A stretch of DNA of 64,000 nucleotides from Rhea pennata (GCF_028389875.1 NC_084687.1:1948611-2012610), one strand, 5' to 3'. Shown: positions 19,578-33,800, counted from the stretch's first letter. Numbers and translations are program-made. The notes: generated from the sequence alone by a model not told the origin.

Positions 19578-22500
19578 TGTTAGCAATCCGGACTTTTTGC
19601 ATAGCATTAAGTCCAACCTGATATAATAAAAGCAGCTACAAATTACTAAGGAAATACGGTTAGAATGGTCTCCATGCAAGGGAGAGGAAAATAAACCAAG
19701 CTATGGACATGAGTGAAATCCTCTTAATTCTAAGCACAGATGTGTGAACCTCCAGCACATGAGCAGTATAAAGCACATGAAACTTTTCTCTGAAAACTAT
19801 TGCCTGGAAATAAAAGAAGGGCAACACCGCAGGTATCTCTATGGCTCCATGAGATGGATTTTTCACGAAGCCAGAAATGGTATAAGTGCTGATAACAAGA
19901 TGAAAAGTGGTGAGCGCTTCATGGGTGCAGCGCAGGGTTACAGGAGCCTTATAAAGCTTCTCCATCAGGTTTTCACTAAGTTCTTTGGTATGTCACTTAC
20001 TTCAGTCTAATGTCAGGAAGACACATGAAAGAAGTTGTTTACCATCCCATCCTGCCAGGGTAGAGCTGTTCTGACATTCTGAGAGAGAAGATTATCCCAT
20101 TAGGGTGGGTGGTTTTGTGTGTCTGTGTGCTCTCACAAAAGATACAGACTGAGGTTCAGGCTACCTACCTCTGTCTGAATATCACTTATCTTAATCAGCT
20201 TCCACAACCAGCAGTGGAATTAGAAAATTATGAATTTGCTCCTACTTCCACCTCTGTTTTTTGATGGGTTGAATCGCATTCTGGATTACTTCTCTCCACC
20301 ACCTGTGAAGGAAAACCAGAGTGACTATCTCAGATTTCAATCTAATTTTAAATTGTCCAGGTGAGGATGGATTAGTCCTAAGAGATTTCTCCCGACAACA
20401 AAAGGAGCAATAAAGACCAGGGTGGTAGGAAAAGTTTTTTAGAAGTGGCTGTTTACCCCATCTTATGGTGAAATGGTGTTTGGAAGCTTAAAAAATAAAA
20501 CCAAGTTGTCCTGCAAGCTCTTCAAAGTTGTGTGATTGAGAAAACAGGTTAGTTATGGGCAATCAATAGCTGTTGATTCACTGGTCAGCCTGTGTTTTTG
20601 GTCCATGCCTGGGCAGTCTGCTGTCTTCTCAGTTGACCCCCAATCAGCAGCTGGGGGTGGGGAGAGGAGGCAATAGTAGATCATGTCCTTCCACACTGTC
20701 TGCAGTCTGGCACAGAGACCCTGCCCTCACAGCACCCCAGCTGCTACCACCTCTGTCAGCAGCATGGCAAATTTGTGCTGAATAATTACAATTGGAAAGC
20801 TTCAAGTTGACTTTAACAGAATAGATCTCTCAAAATACATAAGGACCTAAATTTTCTGAAATCACTTATCTCTCCATCCCCTTTGAAAATCCCAAGATCC
20901 AGTTAAAGCATTTCAGATTTGGGCCTTGGAATAGAGGATCATGCAAAATCAATCCTGGCTTTGGATAGCCTTTCCCTGGTGAGTGAAAAGTAAAGCCCTG
21001 AATGCGTAGTCTGATTTCAGTAGATGCCAAAGTCTGTTGGAAGCCAAGAGAGTTGCTGCTCTGCAGGATGTTAAAAACAGGAATCTGGGTTCAGAAATGC
21101 TGGCTTTAGACACAAAGGCTCAGATTTTGCGCTCTCTCCCAAGGACACAGCAAGAGTACTGTGCTATAAGCAGATTCCTGATCACGGATGTGCAACCTGG
21201 GTGCTGAGCCCTTGTAACAGCCAGCAAGTATGTGGGATTTTCTCAGAGCCTTTGAGGTTATGTGGGGAGTTTTGTGCGAGGACGTCTGGGGATGAAAGGG
21301 CAGAGCAGGCTTCCTGGGACTCCTACTTGTCCTGGCCTATAGGATGTAGTGTAACCACCTCCGCACTGAAGCAGGCTCCACATACTGATGGCTTGGGACC
21401 ACCTCAAAATCTGGAAGAGGAAAAATGGGCACCCAAGAGGTGGACTGCATATCTGTAAACGAGATAGATTCACTCCAGTCTGGACCTGCAAAGTGGAATG
21501 GGAGAGCATCAGTGTTGCCGCTTGTACTGGTCTCCTGTCTGCATTCTGTGGCTCCAAAGGAGGATGACAGGGTGGTGATAACAGTCTGGGCAGCAGAACC
21601 TCATGCTCCCGGTCTCTCAGGGAAGGAAGAATAGCCCAGTGGCACCTCCATGAGAGAATGTATGAAAAGAGCCTCAGTGTGCATAGGATTTGCCCCTGAA
21701 GCATGTTTCCAAATGAAACTCAGATTGGCCTGGCTCATCCCCAAGCCTTGACCTCAGGTTCTGCCATGCTGGTACTCCTGTGGTGACACATGAGATGTGT
21801 GTCCTTAATCTCACAGAGCAGCAGCAGTTTTGCCCTGTAGTGTATGAAGGTGCTGCTTTTGAACAATTACCTGGCACTCCCAGGAAGGCTGTGCTCCCCT
21901 TTGGAAAGTTTATAGAAGATGCCTGCAGCTTTGCTGATACTGTTTCACGCTCAGAACCCCATCCTTAGCATGGCCAACGTGGGTGCATGGCATTGCCCAT
22001 GACTCTGTTCCTGTCCTTCCTACCAGGAGGACAGTGAAAACAATCCCTTCCTCTGCCAAATGCCAGGTGATGGGAAACCAGAGACCCAGATGTGATTTCT
22101 AGGGGTTGCACAGCTGAAAGCAGAGCCATTTTGTGCTGGGGCTTTCCCCTGCAACAGTGTGGTCCATAGTAGAACAGTGGCAAGCCTGCACTTCAGTGTA
22201 GAGCTGTTGAGAAGGTATTACCACATGCAATGGACTTGTCTTTTAATACTGGGCTCTGTTTGACCCTTCCCAGGGCACAGCTGAGCAGTTAGCAACATGC
22301 CCATGAGTAATAGTGACTGCTCATCCCATTCCCTTCCTGCCTGCTGGAAACCTGCCAGTCAATGTCAGTCTTTGGTATGCTTTGAACACTAGAGGGAAAC
22401 TCCTCCATCGTCTCTTGTTACTTCACTGGCTGTCAACACTGGCTAATCCAGTGCATGGCTTGATCCCTGCTTTAACTGCAGCTTCCTAGGCTGCAGCTCC

Positions 22501-24519
22501 TGGGAGTGCAAATTGGTTCCTGAGGGCCTCTGCGGATAGTACCAGAGAAGCTCCACACGCTGCCTTGTCTCAGGTGCCTCTCCACAAGCCCTGTTTCTTC
22601 CTTCTCTAAGCAAGGTGGGGCTCTGACTCACCTGCATCTGGGTCTCACTGCTCAGCAGGGCTTGCCATAGCTCCGCTGACTTTCCCACGGTGGCTGAGCC
22701 TGTCAGTAGTGTTAGTGCTTCATCCAGAGGCTTGCAGCAGGCAGGTTCCAGGAGCAGAAAGGCGATGGGTGCGGATTTTGCTCCATGTACCACAGAGTCA
22801 TCACTTTGGATAGCATAAACATTCACCTGCACCATCTCCTCCTTCTCCCCTTCCCTTTACAAAAGTGGCTCTTTAACCCTCTGCTCCCTTGCATCCCGCA
22901 GGAAATCATTTCTACATTGCTTCTGTGTTACTGCTGGGAAAACAAAAACAAACAAACAAACCCCAAATCCCACACATACCACCAGCATAGCTGGGAGAGA
23001 TACAACTGGTTTCCCATAGCACAGAGAAAAACGACAAGATTCATTTAGAATGTATACTGTCACTTGGGAAATCCAGAGTCTCACTGTGATGCTTCCTATG
23101 GCTCCTCTGTGATGCCAAAGCATCGCATTTACCTCCTCATGTCTCTGTTTCCCTTCTAGTGATAAGTGGCAACAATCCTTTTTCTCATGAGTAAAATGTG
23201 CTATAGAAAAGCTCAGGGTGGAACTTGAGAGCATTCACATAATCTCTGATTTTTTTTTTTCCTTTACATTTTTTTGAGTATTTTTTCAGCCCTGCTGACA
23301 TGAGACTGATTTTCCTGTTCTGCCAGGACAGATCTTTGTTGATTGAAGCAGGAGTTACTTGTATTATGAGATTAAGAGGCTTCCTGGGGAAAAAAAAAAG
23401 AAAAGGAATAAAATAAGATGTGCAAACCAAAGCTTTGCTGCCCTTCGTTGTACAGTTCTCAGTCTGGGTCATCTACGAGATGGAAACTTGTCCTCAGGAC
23501 CCCAAAGCAGTTAAAATTACTGCCTGAGCTCCAATCTGTTAAGTAAGAACTTGTAGTGAGCACACTTGTAAGGCTTTTCATGAAGACAAGCACTAGTGAA
23601 AGGAGGGAGGAACTCCAGTTCTCTGGGAAAGTATTTTTTTTTTTAATATTGCTAAGAACTTCCAATAGCACTACTTTTTGAAGTTTCTATTTGCTTTTTT
23701 TCTGCTGTGTTGCCTTGGGAAGCCAGATATGCCTGTGTAACATAGGAGTAATTGCTGCCACTCTGAGGGTATTTTAACTGTGCAACATAGGGGTAGATTG
23801 CTGCTGCTCCAGTGGGGGGTATTTTAACTTGCTTTACCCCTCATTTTCAGGAGAAACTCCACAAGGCGGAAGGGCAAGGGAGAAACAGACTTGTGTAGAT
23901 CTCCTGCTATCTCTGCATGCTGGATGACAGCATTGCACTCTGGAGCCATTTCAGAAACTGGAGTTGCCTGGATCTGGCCATCTCGCATTTTTAGGATGCC
24001 TGAGATCTCACTCGAGACCTGTAATATTGACCAATGTGTTAATCAGAACAGCTCTGCTACTTAAAAATTAGTGTCAGCAATTCTCTACCCCCAGTGCAAT
24101 CCCAACGTACTCTGCAAAGATTCCTACATCACTTTTTTTTAAAATGTTGAAACCTTCCCTTGCTCAGCCTCACTGGGGCTGAGCTGCTCCTGGTGGCTGT
24201 CAGGTTTGGGAGGCTGGAAGTACAAGGGATTTTTTTTCTCTCCCACGAAGTGCAGGCAAGTTCAATGCAGAATGTCTAACACCACAGAGAGCATGCTGGT
24301 GAGCAGGAATGAGGCAGTAATTATGCACTCGGTCAAACCCCTCTTGCCTGCCTCCTGCTTGAGACTACCAAATTCCAGAGGGCTAGTAATGGCAGCTGGA
24401 AGCAAAGTCATGTTAGGGCTTGGTCAGACAGAGGTTACTAAATTTGGGTATCTGATAGTGGAACTGTACCTGAACCATGCCCTGAGAAACTGCACATAGT
24501 GTTTCCTAAAGCAGAGAAA

Positions 24520-24600
24520 TGTTGCCGGCAAGGGACTTCTGGATGTCTCTACTCCAACCACCTTGATAGAGCAAAGGAGTCTGTAAAGACTGTAAGGCTG
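24520..24600 (-). mobile_element. CR1 3' end remnant
   Basis: The text agggacttctggatgtctct, then actccaaccacc, resembles the reverse complement of the avian CR1 3' end (AGGGACCTCTGGAGGTCATC, TAGTCCAACC). It is short and diverged. Confidence 0.45.
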
Positions 24601-26855
24601 TGATATTTTTCCTACATCTCAGTAATAAAAAGTAGAGACCTCCTGGTGTTATCTGAGAGAAAGGCATGTGGTTCTGTGTTTGGGATCCTTCAAAAGGCTC
24701 TCATGTGATGTCTCAAAAGAAACAAAGGCATGCTTAGAAAACACCAAGACAATGTTGGATAGGTAATAGCTTCTGTGTTAGGAGAGATTAAATCTGCTAG
24801 TACTCAGCTGTGGGAAAGATATAAATGAGAGTTATACAATAGAGGAGCATAAAGTCATGCACGTTATGGGAAAAGGCAAACAGAGAATGAGTCACTGTGC
24901 CTTATGCATGAGCATCATACTTTCTTCTGACCCAAGCCCCCAGCTTCAGTGGTAGAGATGCCCTGGGGTGTGGGTGCACAAGTGCTATGGGGGCAATGGG
25001 CTGCAGGTGCTATGCATATGCTCAAGCTCTTCTGCGTATGCCTTGGTTTGTGACGCACAGCTTTCAGGTATGGCCTACCACATGTACTCCAGGAGTGTTA
25101 TGTGGGGCTGTGTCACTCCTAAGGTTTTGGGTGGGGCTGGGATGACATTGCGTTGCTGCTGCTTGGAGTGATCTCACACAAAGAGTAGGAAACTAAGATA
25201 AAGGAAACACATCTTGTGTGTCCTTCTCTGAAACGGCAGTGCTATGGGGCTGTCAGGGCACCTGGCTGGGGCTTGGTGTGCCTTAGAGATGCCCCATGCA
25301 GTACAATGTGGTCTCTGTGCAGTGAAATAAGACCAAACTGGGAACTGCTTTTGGCTGTGAAGTGACTATTCTTTGGGGTCTGGCCTGGGGTAGTGGAGTA
25401 TTTCTGGAGATGCCTGGGATCTGTGGCGACGGTATCCCATGGGCCTGAACATAGAGAGTGGGTCTGTGCTGAAGCATTATAGACAGTGATAAAGGACTCA
25501 GAAGGGGTACTGTGGAATAGAGGGATGCTGTACTGGCAGTTGCTTTCTCAGTGGGATAAAGCTTTTCTGGAAGAGTCTCATGTATTATTTGGGGTCCCAC
25601 GTGCTGTGGAATAAGGGCACAGTAAGATCTCCACAGACTTAGCATGTGATGTAGTTCAGAATAGTAATGCTGTATAAACACTCTACATCCTGCAGGACCT
25701 ATTTTTTGGACTCCTCAGTCCTCAGGTGATCCTTAGATGGTGGTGTGCATTGGCAATGCTGACGTCCATGATGCTGAGGAGTTGTGAACTTGTCTCCAAG
25801 AAACCCCAGCACATCCATCTCCTCAGGAGGGCAGTGAAGCTTTCCTTTGGATCATGTTGCAGTACCAATGCATTCAGATTTAATCAGTGTTTCCATGACT
25901 GTCTGCTACCACAAAAGTCTCTGGCCTCTAGCCCAGCATCTAGAGGGGATGTGACCTTTTGTTGCATTTGAATCACATGAGGAGTACCTTCCTTGTCCTT
26001 TTCCTGCAGTCTGCCCTCTGGTCTTTTTATGTGTCTGCTGACTGCCCTGTCAAAAAACAGGATATTTCCCTATGTGCTCATACACAAGATACAGATCTTG
26101 ATATAAAAACACACATTACTTTCATGGTATTCATTTTACATTCTATAAATGGATAGAGAGAGACGCAAGCACTATTGTGCATTGGCTCCATTGTTTATTG
26201 TGTATTGGCTCCCTTAATTTCCAGATTTGAGGTATACTCTGATGTGCTGAGAACTACTATGAGGTATGTCCTGCACTCCTGGAGCATCCAGAGAGCCTGC
26301 TTAGGAATATAAAAGTAGAATTATTCATACAAAATTCATGAGGATGGGGAAACAGACACCATGACTGAACAAGCCTCAGGTCCTAGGAAGAAGAACCTGC
26401 CCAGGTGAGCAGAGCTAAAATGAGCACATTTTAACTAGATGAACTGGCTGGTGCATAAGCAAAAATGTGACTTGCAGTGAGGAATCTTATCTCAGTAGAT
26501 GGCTTCCTCAGGGGTTTCTGCAGTATAGTGATCAGTGTATGACCTTGTGCTGCTCAGCAGTGCCATTAATGCTTTGAAAGGACGGGTGTAATCACCTCTG
26601 ACAGTGTTTATATGAGTCACGCATGCCTGTAGACTGACAGCCAATGATATGGCCAGGACAATGAGACAGAAACATGTGTCATTTGGTAAGGTAGCCCCTT
26701 CAAACAACACACCTTTGAATATCGTGAAAGACAGAAGTGGTACCTAGAACCAAAGGATGCTGGTCAGACCTACAGGGTCTAGGACCGTGTCTTGTGAAGG
26801 AAGGACTGGGAAGGATTTGCTGATCCAGGAACAAGCAATTCACTATGACGTACAA

Positions 26856-27511
26856 AGTAACAATAGTCATTTAGGGTCTGGATCTAGATTTCTTTAATGG
26901 TTTAAATAACAACTAAAGGAATGACTAAGTGAGCTGGAGCACAAAGGGTGGAGTTCTCCAGGGTCCCACATGATAAACTTAGTAGATAACTAAAACTGTA
27001 AAAGAACAGCTAGGCCTTGAGGCCTAGACTCAACTAGACTATGATCATGGAGACAGCAACAAGAGGACTACCAGAGTAAAGCCAAACAGACTGATCTGAC
27101 CTGAACTGTATCACCAAGAGGTACAAGAAACAAGGAGAAGAGCCAAGTCGAGACTTATATGGAAGTTCTGGGGAAGAAAATATAACCAAGGGTCAGCCTG
27201 GTACTCCTGGTACGACATCTACTTTCCACTATAGACCCCTGCAACCCCTAAAACCAGCCCCTTATGGACTCAATGCACACGTGTAATAATATGTAAAAAT
27301 ATAAGCAAATTCCTGGAAAAGTAATGAATATCCAAATTAACTGTAATGAATATGTATGAGAGGTATCAGATATAAGCTAAATGATTCATGGTCTCAGGGG
27401 GCATATTAGGTAGAAGGATTCCCTACGTCCCCGACGCCTATTATGGGAATGCCTACTTCTTAATACTACATTGGTGTTAAGGAGTTTTATTTTCCGTTTT
27501 TTGGTAACACC
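26856..27511. mobile_element. Probable solo LTR of an endogenous retrovirus
   Basis: The 3' part is distinctive: ctcagggggcatattaggta, a short inverted pair ctta...ttaagg near 27460-27481, ggagttttatttt and a terminal ggtaaca at 27505-27511. It resembles, from memory, avian ERVL-type LTRs. Read on the minus strand it would begin TGTTACC and contain ATTAAA near the other end (26890). Borders, orientation and family are tentative. No gag, pol or env coding sequence is seen next to it. Confidence 0.45.
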
Positions 27512-28149
27512 TCCATGCCTGCTGGATTGCAGCCTAGAACCAGATTGAGTAAGGAATGACTACCATTGCCAAAAAAATTTAAGTTTTGAAGCATTGTTGA
27601 ACAAAGTCTATCCAAAACTCAGAAGTTTGGGTTTCGGTGCTTTGCATTTGTGGTTAATCCTTTGATGTTTATCCACCCTTCAGAAATCTCAGCAGAACAG
27701 CAGAGGTGCTCCTGGAAATGAGTTCTGAGTGATGTGACATAGGGCGATGCCTTCCCTTTTTCCTATACGTGGATTTACAGGAAGTGCCAAGCTTGTCTGA
27801 AAGGCTGTGAATCTTCTTTTCATGAGATACTCGTCAGTTGTAAGGATTATTTGTCAGCCTTGCATCATGAACTGAACACACCTCTTAAGCTCACATTCCC
27901 TTTTGCCAGGTTTCTTCTTTGAAGAGCCGCCTTCTGACAAGCTTAAGAGAATGCTGCTTCCTTATTTCTTTTGCAATGCTGCAGACAGCATTTATTTATA
28001 TGCTATAGTGCTCACACACTTTGGAAGTAAAAGTCTTCTGGGTATCCTGAACTTCAGTTATCCTCAAATACACTGAGTTAAAGTTACTGCAGGATGTGAT
28101 ACAGAGGCTAAATTCTTAAATGCTGTCAACAGCAGTTTCTTGCAGGAGC

Positions 28150-29640
28150 CTAGGAAGTCACCAGAGCAGATGACACCCTGGATTTAGTCCTGATTAACAT
28201 GAGGACAGGTTTGGGGGGTGTGTCCCAAAACCTTATGTTTGTAGAGCTGCTATCAGCATCTAGATCAACAAAATCCTAAATATCTGCTGCTGTGTACTCA
28301 CCTTCAGAAAGGGGAACTTAAAGGACAGTACTTGTTAAGGCAGGGAAGTGAAAAGGCACAATTAAACTTTACAGACAACATGTACTGTATTTAACATCAT
28401 ACTGCAGGCATAATCCCAGTACATCTGATCAATTAAGAAATCCTTGAGGACAGAAGGGCAGAAAGAAGCTAGCTTGGCTAAACAACAGGCGAGGGAGGTT
28501 ATTAGAATGTGTCTTTCAAATAGCTGAAGACAGAAATAAGAAAGACTTCAGAAACTCTGCCAGGTTAAACGTAAGCCATACTAAATATGCCAAAAAAGGA
28601 GTTGAAGGAAGAATGGGCAAAGGTCATAAGGATAGCCATATGTAACAAGTATCTTCAAACATATCAGGGCCTGACAGAGACTGGAGGGTCAGTAAATATC
28701 AGAGATGAAAGGAGCACTCAGAAAGGACAAGGGTGTGAAAAGAAAAGGGCTTTTTTTTTGAAATGGGGAAGAGTCCTAAACTACTCCATACCTGCTATGG
28801 GAAAACTCACAATACCACTCACCTGAGGACTGACAGTGATGTCTATAAAAGTTTTGGGGAACTACAGATCAGTAAGGAAGATACTCATGCTGGGCAAGTT
28901 AATAGAAACTGTGATAAACAATAATGAAGACAAATGGATGATAAATGGCAGAACATCAGCATAGAGAAGTGCTGTGATACACATGTGGCAAAAATTCTTT
29001 CTTCATGAGTAGCTAATGGCTCAGAGATAACCACAACCACTTGTAGGGAAATCTATGGTACACAATCCAATACCAATGACAGTTCAACACACAGAAGTAG
29101 TGAAAAAAAAATCCAAGCTGAAAGTTAGGAATTGTTAGGGAAGAAGAAAACATAAAAGTGGCTGTTACACCCCTGTATGAACCCATGATTTACACTTTGC
29201 AGGTTGCGTGCAGCTCTGGTCTCCTTGTCCCAGAAGGAAAATAGTTTAATTGGAAAAGGTTCAGAGAAGGTCAACACACTTACAAACTGATGGCTCTGTC
29301 TGAGGAACTAGTTTGTAAGCTGAGACTTTTCAGCCTGGAACAAAGTTAGCCCATTTTTAATATAAGACCTAGGGAGCTTCAAACACTACTCATATGGGCC
29401 AGGTTCAGAAGAAAGTAAGCTGGTGGTTTTCCCCACAATGAGCTGGAGATCCTTATAGCACTGAAACGAATGATGCTATTGACACTTAAAAGTTTCACAG
29501 GTTCAAGGGGTGACTGTACAAGCTCATGGGGAAGAATCCTACTGAGGATTGCCACAGGTGCGATGGTGAAGGAAACCGGATTTACAGCTTTGTTCCTCAA
29601 ACTGGCATAAGACAGAACAGTCCAGACAGAGAGTCGGTGA
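28150..29640 (+). mobile_element. Ancient CR1 LINE internal remnant
   Basis: Scattered segments line up with CR1 ORF2: ccctggatttagtcctgatt near 28180, ggggaactacagatcagtaa near 28856, and gtgcagctctggtctccttg, ggaaaaggttcagagaagg and cttttcagcctggaa between 29205 and 29340. It is broken by many stops and deletions and is closer in style to the old CR1 copies shared by turtles, crocodilians and birds. It cannot encode a working reverse transcriptase. Confidence 0.6.
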
Positions 29641-29759
29641 CTGACTGCACTTCTGCAAGGTAACAGGCTTTTACAAACCTTTCAAATAGATATAACTTTC
29701 TGGCAAGAAAACCAAAATAAAATCATACCAAATGAGAAGCTTGAAGAAATTTCAGTAAT

Positions 29760-29765
29760 TTTTAT
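29760..29765 (-). promoter_or_regulatory. Candidate poly(A) signal for PKP1
   Basis: The plus-strand tttatt at this position reads AATAAA on the PKP1 strand (ATCAATAAAAATTACTG). A second candidate is near 30679. Either would end a non-coding last exon about 4-5 kb after the stop codon. Neither is proven to be used. Confidence 0.25.
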
Positions 29766-30711
29766 TGATTTCAGCTTTTGCAATGAAGCAAATACATACA
29801 GTACAGCCAAAACAAAACTCTGATACATTATTCTCACATACCTATATCTTACAGAGTACACTGTATAGCTATGGACTGGTAGGCAAAGTTGATCTCAAAT
29901 TGGTGTGTGGTCAAAGAAAAATAGAACTGCCTACTGCCTTCTACTCGTCCACAAGGCTTATGAAATGCTGGGGTGGGTTGGATTTTACATAAACAAAACA
30001 AACAAAGCACTTATGAGAAAATAGACCAAAACATTCTTCTATGCCCAGGACAAACAAGTATGGTCCTTATTTACATGATGCATGTCCTGTGCACAAATCA
30101 TGCCCTAACTGCTCTTATTTCCATTGCTGGCAGAGCTAACAGTGCTGCTAGCTATGGTCCTTCCCTCCTCAGGAGTTCTCCATCACCATGACTCAGAGTG
30201 TATGCTGTGTACTGTAGGTCTGCCCTCATCAGTAAAATTGGGGATATGCCCTACCTTGGCTCTCAAACAAGCAAAAATGGGGAAAATAGCTCATCGAAGA
30301 GGATATCACAGTTGAAGACATATCTTTAAGAAACAATGTCTCCCTAGAAAGAATAACAAAACTTGGAATAGCATCTATTTACCACAGCGAGTACCTCACT
30401 GAACTCTGTCCCTGGTAAGAGAGTTGTTTGGAAAAGAAATTCCTCAAACTGCTGGTTATAAACAGCATCAGTTACTCCTATAAGTCTTATTTTCCTTTTC
30501 TTAACAAAATGACATCAGTGTCACTTCACTGACATGGTTAGAGTCTATAGTCTAGATTTTAAAAAGAGAGAGTGAGAGGAAAGTAGAGTTAAGCATCAGA
30601 GCATTTCCTGGGAAAGAATAGCTGCAAAATAGCTCTGATGATGACTGAGTGGTTACAATTTACACAGCACACTGCTCTCTCTTTATTTTGAGGTATGAGA
30701 GCAGTACTATA

Positions 30712-30855
30712 CAGCGTCATAAAAAAATGTAGGTTGGAAGGGACCTGTCTGGTTTGACCTCCTGCTCCAACCAAGGATAACTTAGAAGCCAGATCAGGTT
30801 GCACAGGGCCTTGTCTAGTCTAGTTCTGAAGATCTCCAAGGATGGAGACAGATTT
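30712..30855 (-). mobile_element. CR1 3' end fragment
   Basis: The text taggttggaagggacctgtc, then gacctcctgctccaacca, ggttgcacagggcc and gatctccaaggatggagaca follows the reverse-complemented 3' end of avian CR1 base for base in many places. It is 5' truncated, as most CR1 copies are. Confidence 0.85.
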
Positions 30856-33800
30856 TATTTTTATTATTTTATTAGCTTTGGCAAAAGCAGTCTGCTGAAC
30901 TTAATAGAATTTATGTGAATGATGTATCTGTTTGTTCTTGTTTAATAATTACTGATGAAATCTCCAGTGCTTGTAAAAGATATAATTGTCGTATCATTAT
31001 ATAGCTACAGCTCTTTGTGCCTTATATGGCTATACAGTAAATTAAATTACCAGTGAAGGCAGAACTGTTTTAAAATAAAGTTTAAATAACAGCCAGTTAG
31101 AATGAATTTTCTCAATATTCCATTGTTACATTTTGTTCAAATTTGAATTACCTTCCAATTAATTTTACAGAGGAAAAAAACATTAGCTCCCAGGACTTCT
31201 GCTGAAAACATGTAATTACAGGAACAAATCTGAACACAAAATTGCACACAACACACACCAAAACTGTAACATCTTGCCTGTGGATATTGCAGTCATTTTG
31301 GACATACATAGTCTTGGCTGCTGCTGAAAACATTTTGAACCACGTACCTGAGAAGATATAGCCAAACACTTAACAACTGATAGGTATGGCTAGGGCATGC
31401 CCACAGGCCCAGGCTCCTCTGCTGCTGCTTAAATGCTCCTGAAACTGTCCTACTGGATTCATCTGGTTCTTGCTCCCCACTTCAAAGGTGTTTTTTTTCT
31501 CTTTCATTTGGCTGAGAGCTCTGCTCAGAGAGCTCTCAACTGAACGTGGGTGAATGCAAGCAAATAGTTGTTGCTCATTAAAGTGCAAAGCCACCTAAAG
31601 GTGAAGCCACTCTTTGTAGTCCAAGAGAAAAACCAGTTGGCAAATCATTTCCTTCTGGTACCCTCTCTGCAGACATGTGCTCCATGTGGTCATGTCACTG
31701 CATTTCTTACGTCTAGAGCCATATCAGAGCAAATCTGAACTTTATGGACAGATCCTCAGCGGGAACAAATCACGGCATTTATATGAAGTGAATGGGGCTA
31801 TGCTGATTTCCAGCAACTCAGGAATCTGACACCAGCTTTTACCCTGCTCACAAAAAACAATACACTTTTCCCTATCCAGACCCCGTTCTGTAATTTATCC
31901 TTCCCAAGCACTTCCTGGGCATTTTAAATTTGCAGAACAGTGTCCTGTGTCCCTGCATTGTTCAAAGAAGCAATAATCTTGTGTGTGGGATAGCCAGCCA
32001 GTACATTCAGAAAATGTAGTTGATCCTGTTCTTGTGGGCTTGTGAGCTATATTTCCTCCTGGGTAGGGGGCTTTCATGACATGGTTAGTGTCACAGGAGA
32101 AGGTGGGTTGCCCTAAAAGGAGCTCAACAGTCTCCTAGAACAGCTTTAGCAGGACAGGGTGATTCAGGTAATTAAAGACAGTGAGAAATAAAATATTTTC
32201 AAATCTGACTTCACATGATTGTTTACATTCCTTTCAATTTAATACTAATTCTTTACAATGATTAGTACGAACAAAATGTCATAAAAACACCACATCCCTC
32301 GTGTTCAAGCTCTATGTGGCAGTCAATGATCCTGGGAAAAATAGTGTTTGATGTCTTCAGCTCAGCTTCTCAAATGCCACATTTGTCTAGGTACAGCATT
32401 AAAAAGGAAAGAATTGGACATATTTCACATCATTGAGTTGTTCTAGTGTTCAGAATGATTGTTCTGGTGCTCAGAATGATTTGGGACCCCAGTATATTCA
32501 TGCTCTGCAGATGTGTTATAGTTGCCCCTAGCATATAGCTTCAGAGAATGGCTACTGAGACCCAGGAGAGAGTTTGCAGACAAGAATTTGCTTCTTAAGA
32601 AAAAGAATTCATGTGACATGAAAGAAAATACTAATAACTATAAGAGCTCATTTGAGAACTATTCAAAAGCAGAAAGGAAGCCCATGTTCATAAATGTTGA
32701 GAATAACAAGCTTTTTTAAAGAAGAGCATTGTGGTGTGTATCTGTTTATAAGAGCTATACGCAATGGGGTAAAGACTTAGCATATAATTGGCAATTTTAT
32801 ACCTGTAGGTAAACCTAGGTTGCAACAAGTATTTAGTGTGGCAGTATTTGGTGCACAGATAGAGTGAAATTTGCCAAAACTCTGCAAGGGGGTTAATTGC
32901 ACAATTCACACTGATTTTCAGTGGAGGACAGGGGACTATGCCTGTAGGAAGATCCTACTCATCATGTGTGCACATGTATGTTGTGGGCATGCACACATAC
33001 ACAGCTACACATACATAGTTACACAGACACACTTTTTGCAAAAAAAAATAATTATTGACATCAAGAAAGTATAACCTCAATAAAAGTCCCTTCTTCCCAC
33101 TAAAAAGAAGAAAATGATTAAAAATATCTGTATCATCCAGATGAAATCCGCATGTTTAGTTTGCTTTACAGTTGAGTTTAACTCAGAAACACTCTACATC
33201 TTTAACATCCTAAGTAATTCTGCAAGGGTTGTCTTCCTGGAGATGAACCAAATCCATATGCTGAATGGAGAAAAACAAAGAAAGAAGAAAAACCCAGATA
33301 ATTAAAGTGTTCAAGAAATCTTTTCTTTCCATTCAAACACAGCTTTTAATCTTTTCCCTTGGCCTGTCTCCAATTTCTGAGCTATCCTGAGCTTTTGTTT
33401 CACTAGTCTTCAACACTACTCTCAAAGATCAGACTGATTCTAAGTAAAAACAGCCCAGCAAAGCAAGAAGTGAAATCCATTCTTGGGCAGAGGAAATAAA
33501 TGGGCGCTTGCACCTTCTTTTCTTACATTAGGACTGTGTTTAGTTTGATCACAAAGAGCATGTTCAGGAAGGAAGCAAATCATTTTGTATGATCTCAGTC
33601 CCTACCATAGAAACATCTGATATTTGAGAAATGTAGAACTACTTAAACCTTTTTTCTCTTCAGTGAGAATTATGAATCAGCAGTACTTACAGACTCAAGC
33701 CTCATCTCACACTGAATAAAAAGTTATAGTGATGCCTTGAAAATTCCTCTCTTGAACTCTGTAACCTGGTTCCTCTGTTGGAGTTATTCAGATGGTAGCG

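Larger units (their letters stand above)
16891..24519. other. Intergenic, no recognised gene
   Basis: Apart from the small repeats listed separately, no conserved coding exon is recognised. Around 20.8-20.9 kb the phrase ctttgaaaatcccaagatcc is of a kind common in old amniote repeats. One minus-strand open frame at 22443-22835 has a good start context and an internal splice-donor match and is discussed under findings. Confidence 0.55.

Noticed and set aside
33440..33480. A minus-strand FTSC phrase near 33460 as the PKP1 C-terminus
   Set aside because: The frame and surrounding residues do not match. The true last coding exon is at 34420-34491 with a clean acceptor and QGFDKNMMG.
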